Assembly (NCBI GenBank): GCA_028023455.1
Contig: JAQFVV010012510.1
Span: forward strand, 126,001 to 190,000
Source of the DNA: Epiperipatus broadwayi
Taxonomy: Eukaryota > Onychophora > Udeonychophora > Euonychophora > Peripatidae
Length of the DNA: 64,000 nt
Direction: 5' to 3'
Position 1 is the stretch's first letter, and each line of letters starts with the position of its first letter. Of the stretch, positions 34,026-44,898 are shown one piece after another. The notes beneath the pieces were generated by a model. That model searched no databases. It worked only from the letters and a program-made list of their open reading frames with translations, and had not been told where the DNA came from. The position numbers and the translations under genes were made by a program.

Positions 34026-34361
34026 CCAGATTATAATCTCCCACACATATATAAGTGCTCAGGTATATATTAAGATAGACAATCTTCATACTTTAATGGA
34101 CCCTATATATTACATATATAGACACAGGTATATAATAAGCCTGTGTTTCAGTTTTTATATTAATTGTAAAATTACTTCTTAAAAATAATTTCTTTCATAA
34201 ACAAAATAATATTAAATTGACTTTTAATGCAGTGTGAATTTCCTTTAATATATTGGAGATTATGTGATGTCATTTTTATTTATCATTTTAAATCAGAATA
34301 ATTACAAAAAATATTCAAATACTGAAAACTTAAAAATAATATATTAAAAATATTTTATAAT

Positions 34362-34632
34362 AAATGCTTTTATTTACTGTCAACTACAAAATCAAAAAAA
34401 TAATTGTTGTCTTCAACTATAATTGGAGTTTTTATATTTATCTTGAAATGAAGATGTAGAATACCTGGAAAGTAATTAATTCAACTAATTTTTACAATAA
34501 ATGATTGAATTAATCAGTTTCTGGTCACCGTTTGCTTTTGTTTCAATATAAATATAAACCCTTCAATTGTGATCAAAGAAAACAATTACTTTGGGCTTTT
34601 CAGTACACAGTAAATAAAAGTATTTACTGAAT
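34362..34632. mobile_element. MITE-like hairpin, copy 2
   Basis: Long inverted arms of about 100-120 bp. The left arm begins aaatgcttttatttactgt (about 34361) and the right arm ends with its complement (cagtaaataaaagtattt, about 34608-34625). The centre also has inverted ttaattcaac / attgaattaa. Related to 13490-13745. No coding capacity. Confidence 0.75.
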
Positions 34633-35279
34633 GTAATAAATAGCAAAAACAATATTTTAAAAAAGCCTTGTAAAATTAGGCATGACAAGATTAAAACTTT
34701 TGACATTGAACACATTGAAGCCATATCACTGAGAAACAATAATATGAAACAAAATTAAGACATAGAAAAAGGCTACCAAATAACCATAATAATATATGTA
34801 ACACTGAGAAAAATATGAAATTTGAACTAAATTTATATAGTCACTAAGATAAACTAAATCAAATTATTATAAAGATTCTATCTTACATTTAATATGCAAT
34901 TCATAATAGTAATTAATCTACCTCAGATTTTTATACTCTTAAATTATTTTTGTAAGAATGAATAATCAGTGAATATTAGGAAATAATGCAAAATATATCC
35001 CAGTGTATTTATAGAAAGTAGCTGCCCTCAGAAAAAGCCTAATTTGCCTTGTAGTTATTCATTATATTCATATCATCTGTCTAAAATTTGTTATCATTTG
35101 ACAACTTTAAATGAAAGATAATTTTATCTTTGAAAGAAAGGTTTAAGATTAAAATTAATAATTTAAAAGCAATTTTTAACCTCAATAAGAATATTTCGAA
35201 CTTTTTACAGGATTTTGATAATTATTTTTTAACAACTATAAATACTCTTTGCATATATAAATTGTGAAAATCAGCTCTG
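34633..35279. other. Unrecognised A+T-rich sequence
   Basis: Nothing assigned. Confidence 0.4.
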
Positions 35280-35590
35280 ATCACAGAAGGGGATCGAACA
35301 CTACATGGGTAAAAGAACAATTAAGTGTTATTGGCATCATTGAAAGAATTAAGAGAGGAGATGGACTGGTCATATTGCTAGAAGAGATAATAATAGATGG
35401 GCAGTTGAAACATTAATTCCAAGAGTTTGTAAAAGACCTAGAAAGAAACCACATGCGAGATGATTGGATGAAATAATGAAATTTTCTGGAATATGGAAAA
35501 GTCAGGCTAGAAATTAAAGAAGATGGATTAAATTTGGGAAGACCCCCATCCTGATGTAGATATGTAATGGTTTAAAATGATGATATTCAT
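35280..35590 (+). pseudogene. RTE-like LINE 3' end, decayed
   Basis: Matches the 20.3-kb copy from about its RDRK..WVKEQ segment (tgggtaaaagaacaa) through RWAGHI-like, DNRW, RPRKKPH and the tail (gacccccatcctgatg...gatgatat). Two or more frameshifts. Dead copy. Confidence 0.75.
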
Positions 35591-36582
35591 AGTGATCATC
35601 CTGATGATAACTTCCGATGATGAACATTATAATGGAGCAACCTTGCATGACGTTTTTCATATGCTAATACATCCATATTTTTTTCTAGTCTTGTGTACTA
35701 TACGAAAAATATATATACTGGAAGAAAAAAAATCCAAATTTTTATTCTAATTTACAAAAATCTATTTTCATTTTAAATATTACCAAATATTGCAAAATTA
35801 ATATTTAATATATATAGATTTTACATTTATAAGATAAAAAATGCTTGATGACATTACAAAAATGCAATGAGATCTAAAATTCATTTAAGTATGTCATGAC
35901 TTTAAATATATATATTAAATTATTGAATATTTTAAATATGTTAAAATCTTTAAATACTGAATCAGCAATTTTAAATTTAAAAAAAAAGACGATATTTTTT
36001 TTACTTTTTCTAAAATTTATCATACCAAATTTAATTAATTTAAGCAAAAAGTTAAGTCTTGAAATAATGTTATATATATATGTGTGTATATATATAGATA
36101 AATTGTGTTGATGCAAGGACTAATTCAGTGCTAGAAACATTCATTGCTTGATCACTATGCTGACCAAGAGAACTATTCATAGATAAATGAATATTCTAAT
36201 AGATGTTTATTTGAAAGAATGAGTAAATAGATGAATGGATTAATGAATAGATAAAGATATAGTCAGATAAACAGATAAAGATAAAAATAAATCTTACATA
36301 GTTCACTAAAAAGCAAAGGCTATCTAAAACAGACGTGAAGAAAATTCATGAAACAGAAAATTGCTAATTTGTGGGGTTGCCATTATTCTTTGTTTTAACA
36401 TTATCTAATAATAATATATTGATACCCATTTTCTAAATAATAATGCTGGCTATTTTAAGAAAATTATAAATATTTTAAAAATAAATGAGTTTTTTTTAAA
36501 TAAAAAAATGTTTAAATTTCACTCAGATATGACCCAGTTCATAAGCAAGTTAGATGGCTATTCTAACTATTACACCATGGCT

Positions 36583-36630
<48 letters not shown>

Positions 36631-36653
36631 TATATATATGGTGTATATATGAC

Positions 36654-36684
<31 letters not shown>

Positions 36685-36734
36685 ATAAAAATGTCATGCA
36701 TGAAAAAATGGTCCTGATTCAATAAGTGATCACT
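35591..36734. other. A+T-rich; (TA)n palindrome at 36584-36693
   Basis: Two (TA)n blocks separated by ggtgtatatatgacattttta, whose inverse tataataaaaatgtcat closes the second block, so the region can fold into a long A/T hairpin. The open frame across it is repeat-derived. Confidence 0.6.
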
Positions 36735-37295
36735 TTACATTAAGATAGCAAATCATCAAACTTTAGTGGACAATCCCATTATCCAACTCTTCAATCATCC
36801 ATATTGAAAATCCAAAGTTATAATATTCAAAGCCCTTGTTGATGTCTTTATTATTGCCATTCCTTTGTTGACCTTAAGTCAATATGACCCCTCACACATA
36901 GAACCTTAATATTTAATTATACAAAAGAGAGATGAGCAGAATACAGGCTGAATATGAATATGTAATATTAACACCAACAAGAGCTTTGAACATTTCCGTC
37001 CCCAGATTTTCAATAATATGGATGACTGAAGAGATGGAGAGTGGTGAAAAGTGAAGCTTGTTCATTAAAGTTTGATGACTTGCTATCTTAATATAAACTG
37101 AGCACTGATTTATATATGTGTGTGAAATGGTGATCTAAACCAACTGATGAATGCTGGTTCAGAAATGAAATACATGTATTGGAGATCATTATCTTTTTCA
37201 CATGTATGTGGTCATGGGTATTTACTGTAGAAGATAGATTGGATAGCTGTACAGATCTTGAAAATCTGAGTTTAAGTCCCTTATAATTACATTAA
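36735..37295. mobile_element. Family B HHR element, partly inverted
   Basis: 36735-36910 is minus-oriented body lacking the hammerhead. 36965-37286 is a plus-oriented unit with a hammerhead and the family end gagtttaagtccc. A 9-bp word TTACATTAA occurs at 36735-36743 and 37287-37295 and may be the TSD, although the left copy overlaps the element consensus. Confidence 0.7.
37139..37183 (+). ncRNA. Hammerhead ribozyme, family B, stem II damaged
   Basis: ACCAA, CUGAUGA (37144-37150) and GAAA are intact. Stem II is AUGCU with AGAAAU, disrupted on the 3' side. Stem III/cleavage region AUACAUGUAU has lost one base, so the register to UGGAG is shifted. Probably inactive. Confidence 0.7.
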
Positions 37296-37734
37296 ATTTA
37301 GTATCGATAATATACATGAATTTAAATATGATTTAAAAAATCAACCACCATTAGTATCAATTTATCATTTAGCTTAAAGACTACCAAAATTTTTTTTATC
37401 AATGTGAATTTTCTTTTTTATTATTTATATAAACATATATAAATATTTACACATTTAGATTTATCAAGCTTTCGGTATATTTAATAGAGATTATTTTAGC
37501 ATTGTGGTTTTAAATTTCTGTGATTTTAAAATAATGATTTACTGCAATTTATATTCTTTTATTTTATGAATGCTATTTTTTATTTTTCCCGAAATTAATT
37601 CTAAAACTCATTTGCAGATTGTACTTTTGCAACTTGTATTTTTTTTTTTTATCTAACATAAAGAAGCAGAATGAATGAAAAAGCAATTCAATTTTTTTAT
37701 CCAATTACAATAAAGACTTTTGCACACCACTCAT

Positions 37735-38080
37735 AGAAATATGGAGAGATGCATGTTAGGAGTAACAAGAAGAGATGGAAATAAAATATATAGGTGAGAG
37801 AACAAACAGATGTTACGACATCATTGGAAAAATAGGAAACTGAAGTTGTATTGGGCTGGACATATTGCTAGAAGATATGATAATAGATAGACAGTTGAAA
37901 TCTTAAACAGGATTCCAAGATGTTGTAAAAGACCTAAAAAGATACCACATGTGAAATGGATGAATAAAATAACGTTAGCTTGGGTGATGTGGAGAAAAGA
38001 GGCTAGAGATCAGAAAAGATGGATTAAACTTGAGGAGATCTTTCGTCCTTCAGTGAATTAATAATGATTGAAAATGATGC
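37735..38080 (+). pseudogene. RTE-like LINE 3' end, decayed
   Basis: Begins atggagagatgcatgttagg, identical in part to the MERCMLGI codons of the 20.3-kb copy, then WAGHIARR-like, DNR, RPKK and tail (ttcgtccttcagtgaatt). Stops and one-base gaps throughout. Confidence 0.8.
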
Positions 38081-38513
38081 TGTTAGTCACATTACTTAAA
38101 CTTTTATGCTTAAATTTAAATCATAGAAAAGACAATTCAATCTTTTCTTCTAAAAATATTTAAATCTAACATTATACGAATATATAAATTTTATATAACA
38201 TTAAATAAAAGAACATACTATAATAATTTTCATGCATTTATCAGTTAGTTCTTAAAAATGATGATCAAAGTCATCTACAATTCATGCATTTTTAGATGCA
38301 TTCTAAGTTTTTGCGAATATTAATCAAAACATGCTGGTATTTTATATATTAATCATTAATACAATTATGTCATTTTTATTATGGATTTTTTATTACATTT
38401 TGCTAGATATGAATAGGAATTGGTTAAGTGATTGTTATATTTTAGGCATAAGTGAAGTGGAGACATTTAAATTTATATTATTTTTTAAAAAAAAAACTTA
38501 TTCACTCACAGAC
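38081..38513. other. Unrecognised A+T-rich sequence
   Basis: Open frame at 38331 without recognisable motif. Confidence 0.4.
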
Positions 38514-39612
38514 TAGATTTAGCATGCAGCAGTAAACTCTCTATACAGTAGTGCCACCTAGAGAAAGCCTTAGTAATCAATGGTGCAGAAGTTTTGTACA
38601 TAAAATCCCTATCTAGTACTTACTCATCCAATATCTCAAGAATAGTTTTTAGCTTAGGCATCCATTGATTACTAAGGCTTGGACTAGGTGGCGCTACAGT
38701 ATGGAGAGTTTGTATGGTCAAGTTTTCATATGAGAGATGCAAAAAGTAAAATGAAAATGTTTGGTAGATTGCAGTTTATGGATAATAAAAGAATAGCTAA
38801 AATAGTATTTAATTGGGTTATGAGTAAAGGGCAGGTAACAAGATGGGTGAGAAAGGTAATGCGGTATGCAAAAGATTTGGATAAAGAATTTATATCAGTA
38901 TATTTGTACAAAAGATGGGATGATTGTGTTAAGAGGATTATTGAGTGTTATAGTAGTAAGGAATGGGATAAAAGAATAAATTTATTAATAAAGACTAGGG
39001 AGTTAGAGAGATGGAGAAATAGTATGGAGAGCAAAAAGAGTTTAAATATATATAGAAATAAACAGAATATTAGGTGTGAGTTAATATATGATAATAGTAG
39101 GAATAGTAGTTTATTGTTTAAGGCTCAAACGGGATCTTTAGCTACAAAAGAATATACATGTAAATGGAAAAATATGGGTGATTTATTTTGTAAATTATGT
39201 AAGGAAGGAATTGAAAATATTAGGCATTTGTTAATTGAATGTAAATGTTTGAAAACAGAAAGGGTACATATAATGAAGTTGTGGAAAAATAAATATGAAA
39301 AGAGTGATTATACAGAAAGTGAATTATTGGTTTTTATGCTGGGTTTGGAAAAAGATATGGGGGATTTAGATATAAAGGTTATAGAGTTGACAAAAATTAT
39401 GTTGTGGAAATGGGATAGAGCAGATTATGGGTAAATTTAGAGTGGGGAATGTAAAAGAAAGTGGCTAACAGGTTTATCTGGGCATAATTGCTGAGATATT
39501 CTTGACTTCGTTTAAGGAGAAGCCATAATACATCACATCACATCACATTACTGCTAATAACAGCTTGGCTAAGCATAGGAAATGTTGATCATGTGATAAT
39601 AGATTTAGCATG
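38514..39612. mobile_element. Family A fold-back with nested LINE fragment
   Basis: A perfect 13-bp TSD, TAGATTTAGCATG, lies at 38514-38526 and 39600-39612. The left part is a short fold-back (arms 38534-38583 and 38662-38711) with a ruined hammerhead at about 38632-38655. The right end, 39550-39599 (taacagctt...gcata...gatcatgtgataa), matches the family A terminus. Between them, 38712-39548 is a 5'-truncated LINE with an open frame and an ACATC-repeat tail. The LINE interrupts the family A sequence between ggagagttt and the taacagc block, so it landed later inside the HHR element. Confidence 0.82.
38730..39434 (+). CDS. LINE reverse transcriptase C-terminal fragment with zinc knuckle
   Basis: An intact open frame of about 235 codons from the first in-frame ATG that lies inside LINE sequence (HMRDAKSK...). 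The upstream GTG-initiated extension is fold-back sequence and not coding. It ends TAA at 39432-39434. The C-terminal half has FKAQTGSLATKEYTCKW, then a CX2CX8HX4C zinc knuckle (CKLC...H...C), then an acidic region and LWKWDRADYG. This pattern is the C-terminal domain after the RT in several LINE clades. Endonuclease and RT catalytic motifs are absent because of 5' truncation. It is the longest uninterrupted real reading frame in the window, suggesting a young insertion, but it cannot be autonomous. The 3' UTR ends with CATCA repeats. Confidence 0.8.
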   Translation: MRDAKSKMKMFGRLQFMDNKRIAKIVFNWVMSKGQVTRWVRKVMRYAKDLDKEFISVYLYKRWDDCVKRIIECYSSKEWDKRINLLIKTRELERWRNSMESKKSLNIYRNKQNIRCELIYDNSRNSSLLFKAQTGSLATKEYTCKWKNMGDLFCKLCKEGIENIRHLLIECKCLKTERVHIMKLWKNKYEKSDYTESELLVFMLGLEKDMGDLDIKVIELTKIMLWKWDRADYG

Positions 39613-39878
39613 AAGGTAACTTATAGAACATTTCAATGATATATTGATATTCATAATACTGGCATCACTTAAAGCAAAATACACCATTTTGAGCATTTTC
39701 TTAGAGTAGCTGCAGATAATACCAAGAGATTTTAAGACAGTTATTACTCAGACATTTTATCTATAAAATGCAGTTAATATAGTTTTTAACTAAAGGCAAT
39801 CAAAAAAGAAAATAAATTTACAACAAAATTCATTTTCTTTAGCAATAAAAAAGTTATCTAACAAACCACTTTCTAGTA

Positions 39879-40256
39879 TGGAAAAGAGGTTTTGATAACA
39901 TCGATTCTCAATGTCAACTTTGCAAAATGATTGATGAAACTATTCAACATCTCCTTTACACATGTCCCTACTTTAATAACATTAAAGCATTGATATCAAC
40001 TAAAGTAACAGTTGATATTAAAATGCTATTATCTATTAAGACAGCCATCAACAGTAGTGATATTTCCATAATCAGATTGGCCATCTTCTTTACCTATGCG
40101 GTCTGAATTATCAGATGCCAATTTGTCTTTGAACAAAACACCCTCAGTGCCCAGAATGCCTACATTGGAGTAATTAAAAAAATTAAAGACAGAGACAAAA
40201 TGCTTACACCTTCAAATTTATTTTGGGACACGTGGAATAAGGTTTTGTTTTTATAA
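39879..40256 (+). pseudogene. LINE RT C-terminus with zinc knuckle, one stop
   Basis: One frame reads WKRGFDNIDSQCQLCKMI, with a CX2CX8HX4C knuckle (CQLC...H...C), then RLAIFFTYAV, an in-frame TGA, IIRCQFVFEQN, IKKIKDRDKML and FWDTWNKVLFL to TAA. Related to the fragment at 9.7 kb, where the TGA position reads Cys. The 3' tail extends to about 40430, ending in a long T/A run. Confidence 0.75.
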
Positions 40257-40430
40257 GCAATTCTTCAAAGCATACCTCGAAATTATAAGGAAACAACTTG
40301 TTTGGGACTAGAATCAGAGTGGCTTCTTTGAAGCAAAAGACACTGTAGTTCAAAGTCATGTAAATTTAATTTAAGAATTGTAACAATTTTTTTCTTGTTT
40401 AATAAATTATTTTTTTTTTTTTTTTTAAAA

Positions 40431-40983
40431 AAAGAAGTTAGCTAAAAGTTTTCCTGAAATTAATATTCTTAAGTAATTAAAAATATCTTTATTAAATAAT
40501 TATGTGGAGAACGGGTTCTTCAAGATATTATTATTTATGATAATGTAAAATGTTTTGAAATACATTTGTACCTTTCTAAAAGAGGATTAAATTTATTATG
40601 CTAAAAAAATTTAAAAAAAAAAGTTAAATTCCAAAACATCTTTGGTTCTTTATAAAACGAAATAATTTATCTAATTATATACTAAACTAAACATTTAGAA
40701 CGTATTTTAAATAAAATTTTGAATTATTCAATATGAATTTTCATTCACATGCACACTCATTTACCAAGAAGTGGTATTTATGTGTACATGTGCTCAATTA
40801 CTTAGTATGTAACTTTTTAGTATTAAAATATTTTAAAGCCTATTTAATTTATTAAAATTTTATTCTACCAAAACTGAAATAGCCAATAATGCTTATTTGC
40901 TAATATGTGGCCCATAAAATAGTTATTTCAACACATATATATCATATATATCAAAACAATAGATTAAATAAGGAACTTTGTAA
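40431..40983. other. Unrecognised A+T-rich sequence
   Basis: Nothing assigned. Confidence 0.4.
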
Positions 40984-41204
40984 TAAACATAAAAGATATC
41001 ATACCATTTACACCTTTCTTAAGTTGAAACTGTTAGTTTGATATAAATAAAAGTAGCTCTGATGATGGCTGTAGAACAGTCAAAACTGTGTTTGATATAA
41101 ATAAAAGGATTGATAAAGTGGTTAAGAAAGGTGTAAATGGTATGATATGTTAAAGTAGAACATAGAAAAAGAAGAAGTAAAAAATTATATTAAACATAAA
41201 AGAT
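40984..41204 (+). mobile_element. Small fold-back with HHR-like core (family C)
   Basis: A perfect 14-bp TSD, TAAACATAAAAGAT, lies at 40984-40997 and 41191-41204. Near the ends is a perfect 27-bp inverted repeat (40996-41022 and 41122-41148). Inside, GTTTGATATAAATAAAAG occurs twice (41036-41053 and 41090-41107, 54 bp apart) around a HHR-like core: CUGAUGA, a 5-bp stem GGCUG/CAGUC, then AAAAC where GAAAC is expected (G12 to A). I could not find a convincing stem I with the cleavage register, so it is HHR-like only. It sits at the edge of the LINE remnant at 41.2-43.4 kb. Confidence 0.6.
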
Positions 41205-41724
41205 CTGAAAGCAGAAGTTTAATAGCTGATTGGAATGCTTAAAATGATTGGTGGATTAAAACCATGAAGCAGATATAGGCATTCACTGATCATGGTCATT
41301 CTAGATCTTTTTTGATGCATTGTGCAACATATGTACCAAATAAACAGTGTCACAATCCTATCAAATCCAGTAATGGCTCTTTCTTATATGATGATAATAT
41401 TTTGAACAGGGTAGAAGAGTAATCTGATATATCATCTTTTAATAATGATACAAGAATCAATGTAATGATTTTTAATGATAGATCCATTTTGTCTACTCAT
41501 TTAGATTCATACAAAAGATATCCAACTTAATGAAGTCAAAACAGCTCTTTGTAATCTTAAAAATGGAAAGGTTGCTGGTCCTGATAAAATGCTTGGAGAC
41601 ATTTAAAAATGTGGTAGTGATATATTAGCTTCAAAAATATTGGAATTTTTAAGGAATACCTGAATCCCATGAAGTATATGCCATCAGATCTTATATCTTC
41701 TACTTTACTTTTTTGCATTCCTTC

Positions 41725-41770
<46 letters not shown>

Positions 41771-43400
41771 AATAATTATATATATATATATATATATATA
41801 TAATTATTCAAAACAATACAATAATTAATACAGTAACAATATTTTAAACAAACAAATATATACCAATTTAATAGAAGTACTTTCAACTATCTATGTAGTC
41901 GTTGTCAACTAGATTCAAATTGTATTAGAAAAAACGTTACAAATGTAAACAAAAAGTAATACGTCATACATATATATATATATTACTTTTTATAAATCAC
42001 CACATATACACTGATCTTAAGGATGTTTTAATTATTCCAATTTTTAAGACAAAGAGGATAGGTAAGAATAAGTAATTATCATGGAATATCATTTTTATCT
42101 ATTACAGCAAAAGAATTTTGAATAGATTTCTTTCAGTTGTATATGAATGGTTACCAGAAACTCAATGTAATAAAGAAGTACTAGAAATATAAGTTTTGTT
42201 GCCAAACAAATACAAGAAAAGTGTCAGGAACAAAGAAATTATATATTCTCTTTATTGATTTGATCAAGATATTTGATTCAGTTAATAGGACACATCTATG
42301 GCATTGTTTGCGATTAGTTGGTTGTCCATCAAAATATATTTGTATTATACATCTTCTACATGATTGAATGGAGAAAAGTCTGAGGCATTTAAACTGAAAA
42401 CTTTTGCTAAACAAGGATGTGTACTTGCTCCATTGTTTAGAGACAGCTTAGGCAGATAGGAATCAAGATACAATACAAGTAGGATGGTTGAATTTTTAAT
42501 TTAAATCAAAAGCCAAAACAAGAAGTTCATTTTTGGGGGTTCTAGATTTACAGTATGCTGATGATCATGTTATTTTTTCAATTCAAAAATTGATTTACAG
42601 AATATTCTTAATATTTTGAATGCAGCTTATAAAGATCTCAGTTTAGTTATTAATGCTCAAAAAACTCAAGCTCTTTATCAGTCAGTGATGGAAGTAAAAT
42701 CCTCAGCAACTTTCAGCGTGGTTATCAACTTGAGAATGTAGACCAAATTCAATACCTTGATCATCTTATAAGAGTGAACTTAGATGTTGGGATTCTACAC
42801 AGACTGTAATGTGCTTCTTTTAACAAGTTAAAGGATAGAGTATTTCATCACAAGAAAATACTGTAATTAAGTTAACTTATATAAAACTGTTATTTAACCT
42901 AATGTTGTATGGATGTGAAACATGGATACCCTACCAGTCGAATATAAAGGCATTAGAAAAATTCTATTTAAGGACACAATATTGTAAAACCAAATCACTA
43001 TTTTTCAGCTTTCAGGATGTCATCATACTATTGTGTTTACTATTGTAAAGTCCCATTTACATTGGATTGGGTATTAAGACAAATGAACAATGTAAGAATT
43101 CTAAAAGTATGTTTTATGGTTAACTTGACATGGCTTACATGGAAGGGGTAGATCCCATCTACTTTACAAGGATTATTTTAAAGACATTCTAAAAAAAGAG
43201 CAATGTCAAGTGTTTCCATTGGGAAGATATGGCAGAGGGTAGATTACAATAAAGAGTTACACTTGGTCATGGTGTTAAATTATCTTAGAAAGAAAAGTTT
43301 TCCATTGAGAAAACTAAAAGACAGCTTCATAAAATAACAAACAGAAAACTGGACAAAGATGTTTTATATGTGGACGTATTTATGAGTCACAGATTGATTT
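41205..43400 (+). pseudogene. LINE ORF2 remnant (RT domain)
   Basis: Colinear RT motifs in shifting frames: VAGPDKM at 41571-41591 (RT motif 1), DLIKIFDSVNRTHLWH at about 42258-42305 (motif with catalytic Asp region), GCVLAPLL at about 42417, YADD at 42554-42565 (catalytic Asp pair), INAQKTQ near 42650, and YGCETW at about 42906 (start of the C-terminal region, as in the 20.3-kb LINE). Interrupted at 41725-42000 by an AT microsatellite. Many stops. The ETW motif suggests an RTE-like or related clade. Confidence 0.78.
41725..41812. repeat. (AT)n with palindromic centre
   Basis: An AT run of about 43 bp, then ttgaataattatat... whose inverse ...atataattattcaa follows, giving an A/T hairpin at 41768-41812. 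Confidence 0.9.
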
Positions 43401-43569
43401 CTATACTCACCATAAAACTCATTTCTCTCCCTCTCTTTCTCTATCCTTTTTTTGGTGGGGATTTGAAATGGTAATACTTATTTTTGAGTGGGCGCTTATT
43501 ATTTATTGATTAGTTATATATATATATGTGACATCTGATTTGTTATTATTACTATATATATATAATTTT

Positions 43570-43890
43570 ATATTTGAAGTACAGGCACCCTTCATATACC
43601 TGGAGCCTAATTGGCTGAAGAGTTGAAGGTTGAAGTGGATTGAAGCCTGTCCATTAATGAATGAAGATTTGCTATCTTAATATAAACTGAGCACTGATTA
43701 TATGTGTGTGTGCGCGCGTGTGGGGGGGATGATCATCTGGATCAACTGATGAGTGCTGGTTTAGCACAAAATACGTATATTGGTGATTATTTATCTTTTC
43801 TACATTTATGTGGTCGTGTGTATCAGTGGTATGAGATAATATGGATAGTTGAAGGGGTCTGAGTTCAAATCCCTATGTTTATATATTACC
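43570..43890 (+). mobile_element. Family B HHR element, single unit
   Basis: Begins with the family B left end (ttgaagtacaggcac, compare 44587 and 57969). It then switches to plus-oriented body with a hammerhead and ends gagttcaaatccctatg. AGTTCAAATCC at 43862-43872 resembles a Pol III B box. TSD not resolved because of flanking (TA)n. Confidence 0.75.
43741..43784 (+). ncRNA. Hammerhead ribozyme, family B, G12 mutated
   Basis: AUCAA/UUGGU stem I, CUGAUGA, a perfect 5-bp stem II GUGCU/AGCAC, but AAAA instead of GAAA. Stem III AUA-CG-UAU, A17. Predicted inactive through loss of G12. Confidence 0.8.
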
Positions 43891-44732
43891 TTATGTAATT
43901 TTCTGATTGCTTTCAAAAACTTCTGCTATAATTACTATATAAGCGTTTAATATATATCTTCCATTTAAATAATATTTATCTTTAAAAAATCATGTTTTAA
44001 ACATTTTATGATACAAATGTCTAAATAAATTTATTTGAAAGAAAATAAGTAAGCTTTCAAATAAGATGAAAATTTCTCTACATTACAAAATATTATTGTT
44101 ATAATCTGCTGGTTGGTAAAACACTATTATGACCAAAATCACTTTCAACTTTTAAAAATAAAATATAATGGATAATTATTGCAAGCTATTTTTCAAAAAT
44201 AATGATTAATATACACATTTTTTTAAACATTTATAATAAAAAATATAGTTTCCTAATTTTTTCTTATAATATATTATCCATGGTGTTTGAAAATAAAAAT
44301 GCTAAATATTTATTTTAAATTTTTTTTAATGTTTTAGAATTAAAAAATTAATAGTTTCAAATAAGATATGGGAATTATTAAAATAGATCGAACCATTCGC
44401 TATTAATTATATATGCGTAAATAGGCATATAATGAATATATACTATAATATAAAAACATCTTTACAATAATGTAAAAAAATGATACAATAATAATAATGT
44501 CATATTTATGAAAAAATATTGTTCTCGTATTATATAATGAATTTGAAATCTAATATTTTTTTAAAAAATACAAAACTCTTAATAAGATTTGAAATACAGG
44601 CATTCTTGTACCTGGAACTTAATTGTAAATATAGAGGATTTGAACTCAGACTTTCTAGCAACCTTCAACTATCCACACTATATCATACTACTAATACACA
44701 CGACCACACACATGTAGAAAAGATAAATAATC

Positions 44733-44776
44733 ACCAATATACGTATTTCATGCTGAACCAGCACTCATTAGTTGGT
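44733..44776 (-). ncRNA. Hammerhead ribozyme, family B, core mutated
   Basis: ACCAA/UUGGU, box CUAAUGA (G5 to A), stem II GUGCU/AGCAU fully paired with a G.U, GAAA, stem III AUA-CG-UAU, A17. Predicted inactive. Confidence 0.82.
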
Positions 44777-44854
44777 CCAGATTATCATCTCCCATATATA
44801 TATATATATAATCAGTGCTCAGTTTATATATATGTGTGGGAGATGATAATCTGA

Positions 44855-44898
44855 ACCAATGGATGAGTGCTGCTTCAGCATGAAATACCACTATTAGT
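44855..44898 (+). ncRNA. Hammerhead ribozyme, family B, core mutated
   Basis: ACCAA, box UGGAUGA (C3 and U4 region changed), stem II GUGCU/AGCAU, GAAA, stem III eroded (AUA-CC-ACUAU), UUAGU. Predicted inactive. Confidence 0.75.

Larger units (their letters stand above)
33391..34165 (-). mobile_element. Family B HHR tandem dimer with perfect TSD
   Basis: A perfect 13-bp TSD, TTTTATATTAATT, lies at 33391-33403 and 34153-34165. Two minus-oriented units have hammerheads 471 bp apart (33511-33554 and 33982-34025), both with complete catalytic boxes. The right end has a short inverted segment (cctatatattacatatatagacacagg) mirroring the interior near 33850-33880. Open frames at 33414 and 33807 are the same chance frame in each unit. 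If transcribed from minus, a 471-nt monomer could be released. Confidence 0.88.

Noticed and set aside
38688-38729. N-terminal extension of the 38.7-kb LINE frame starting at GTG
   Set aside because: These bases belong to the family A inverted repeat arm, not to the LINE.
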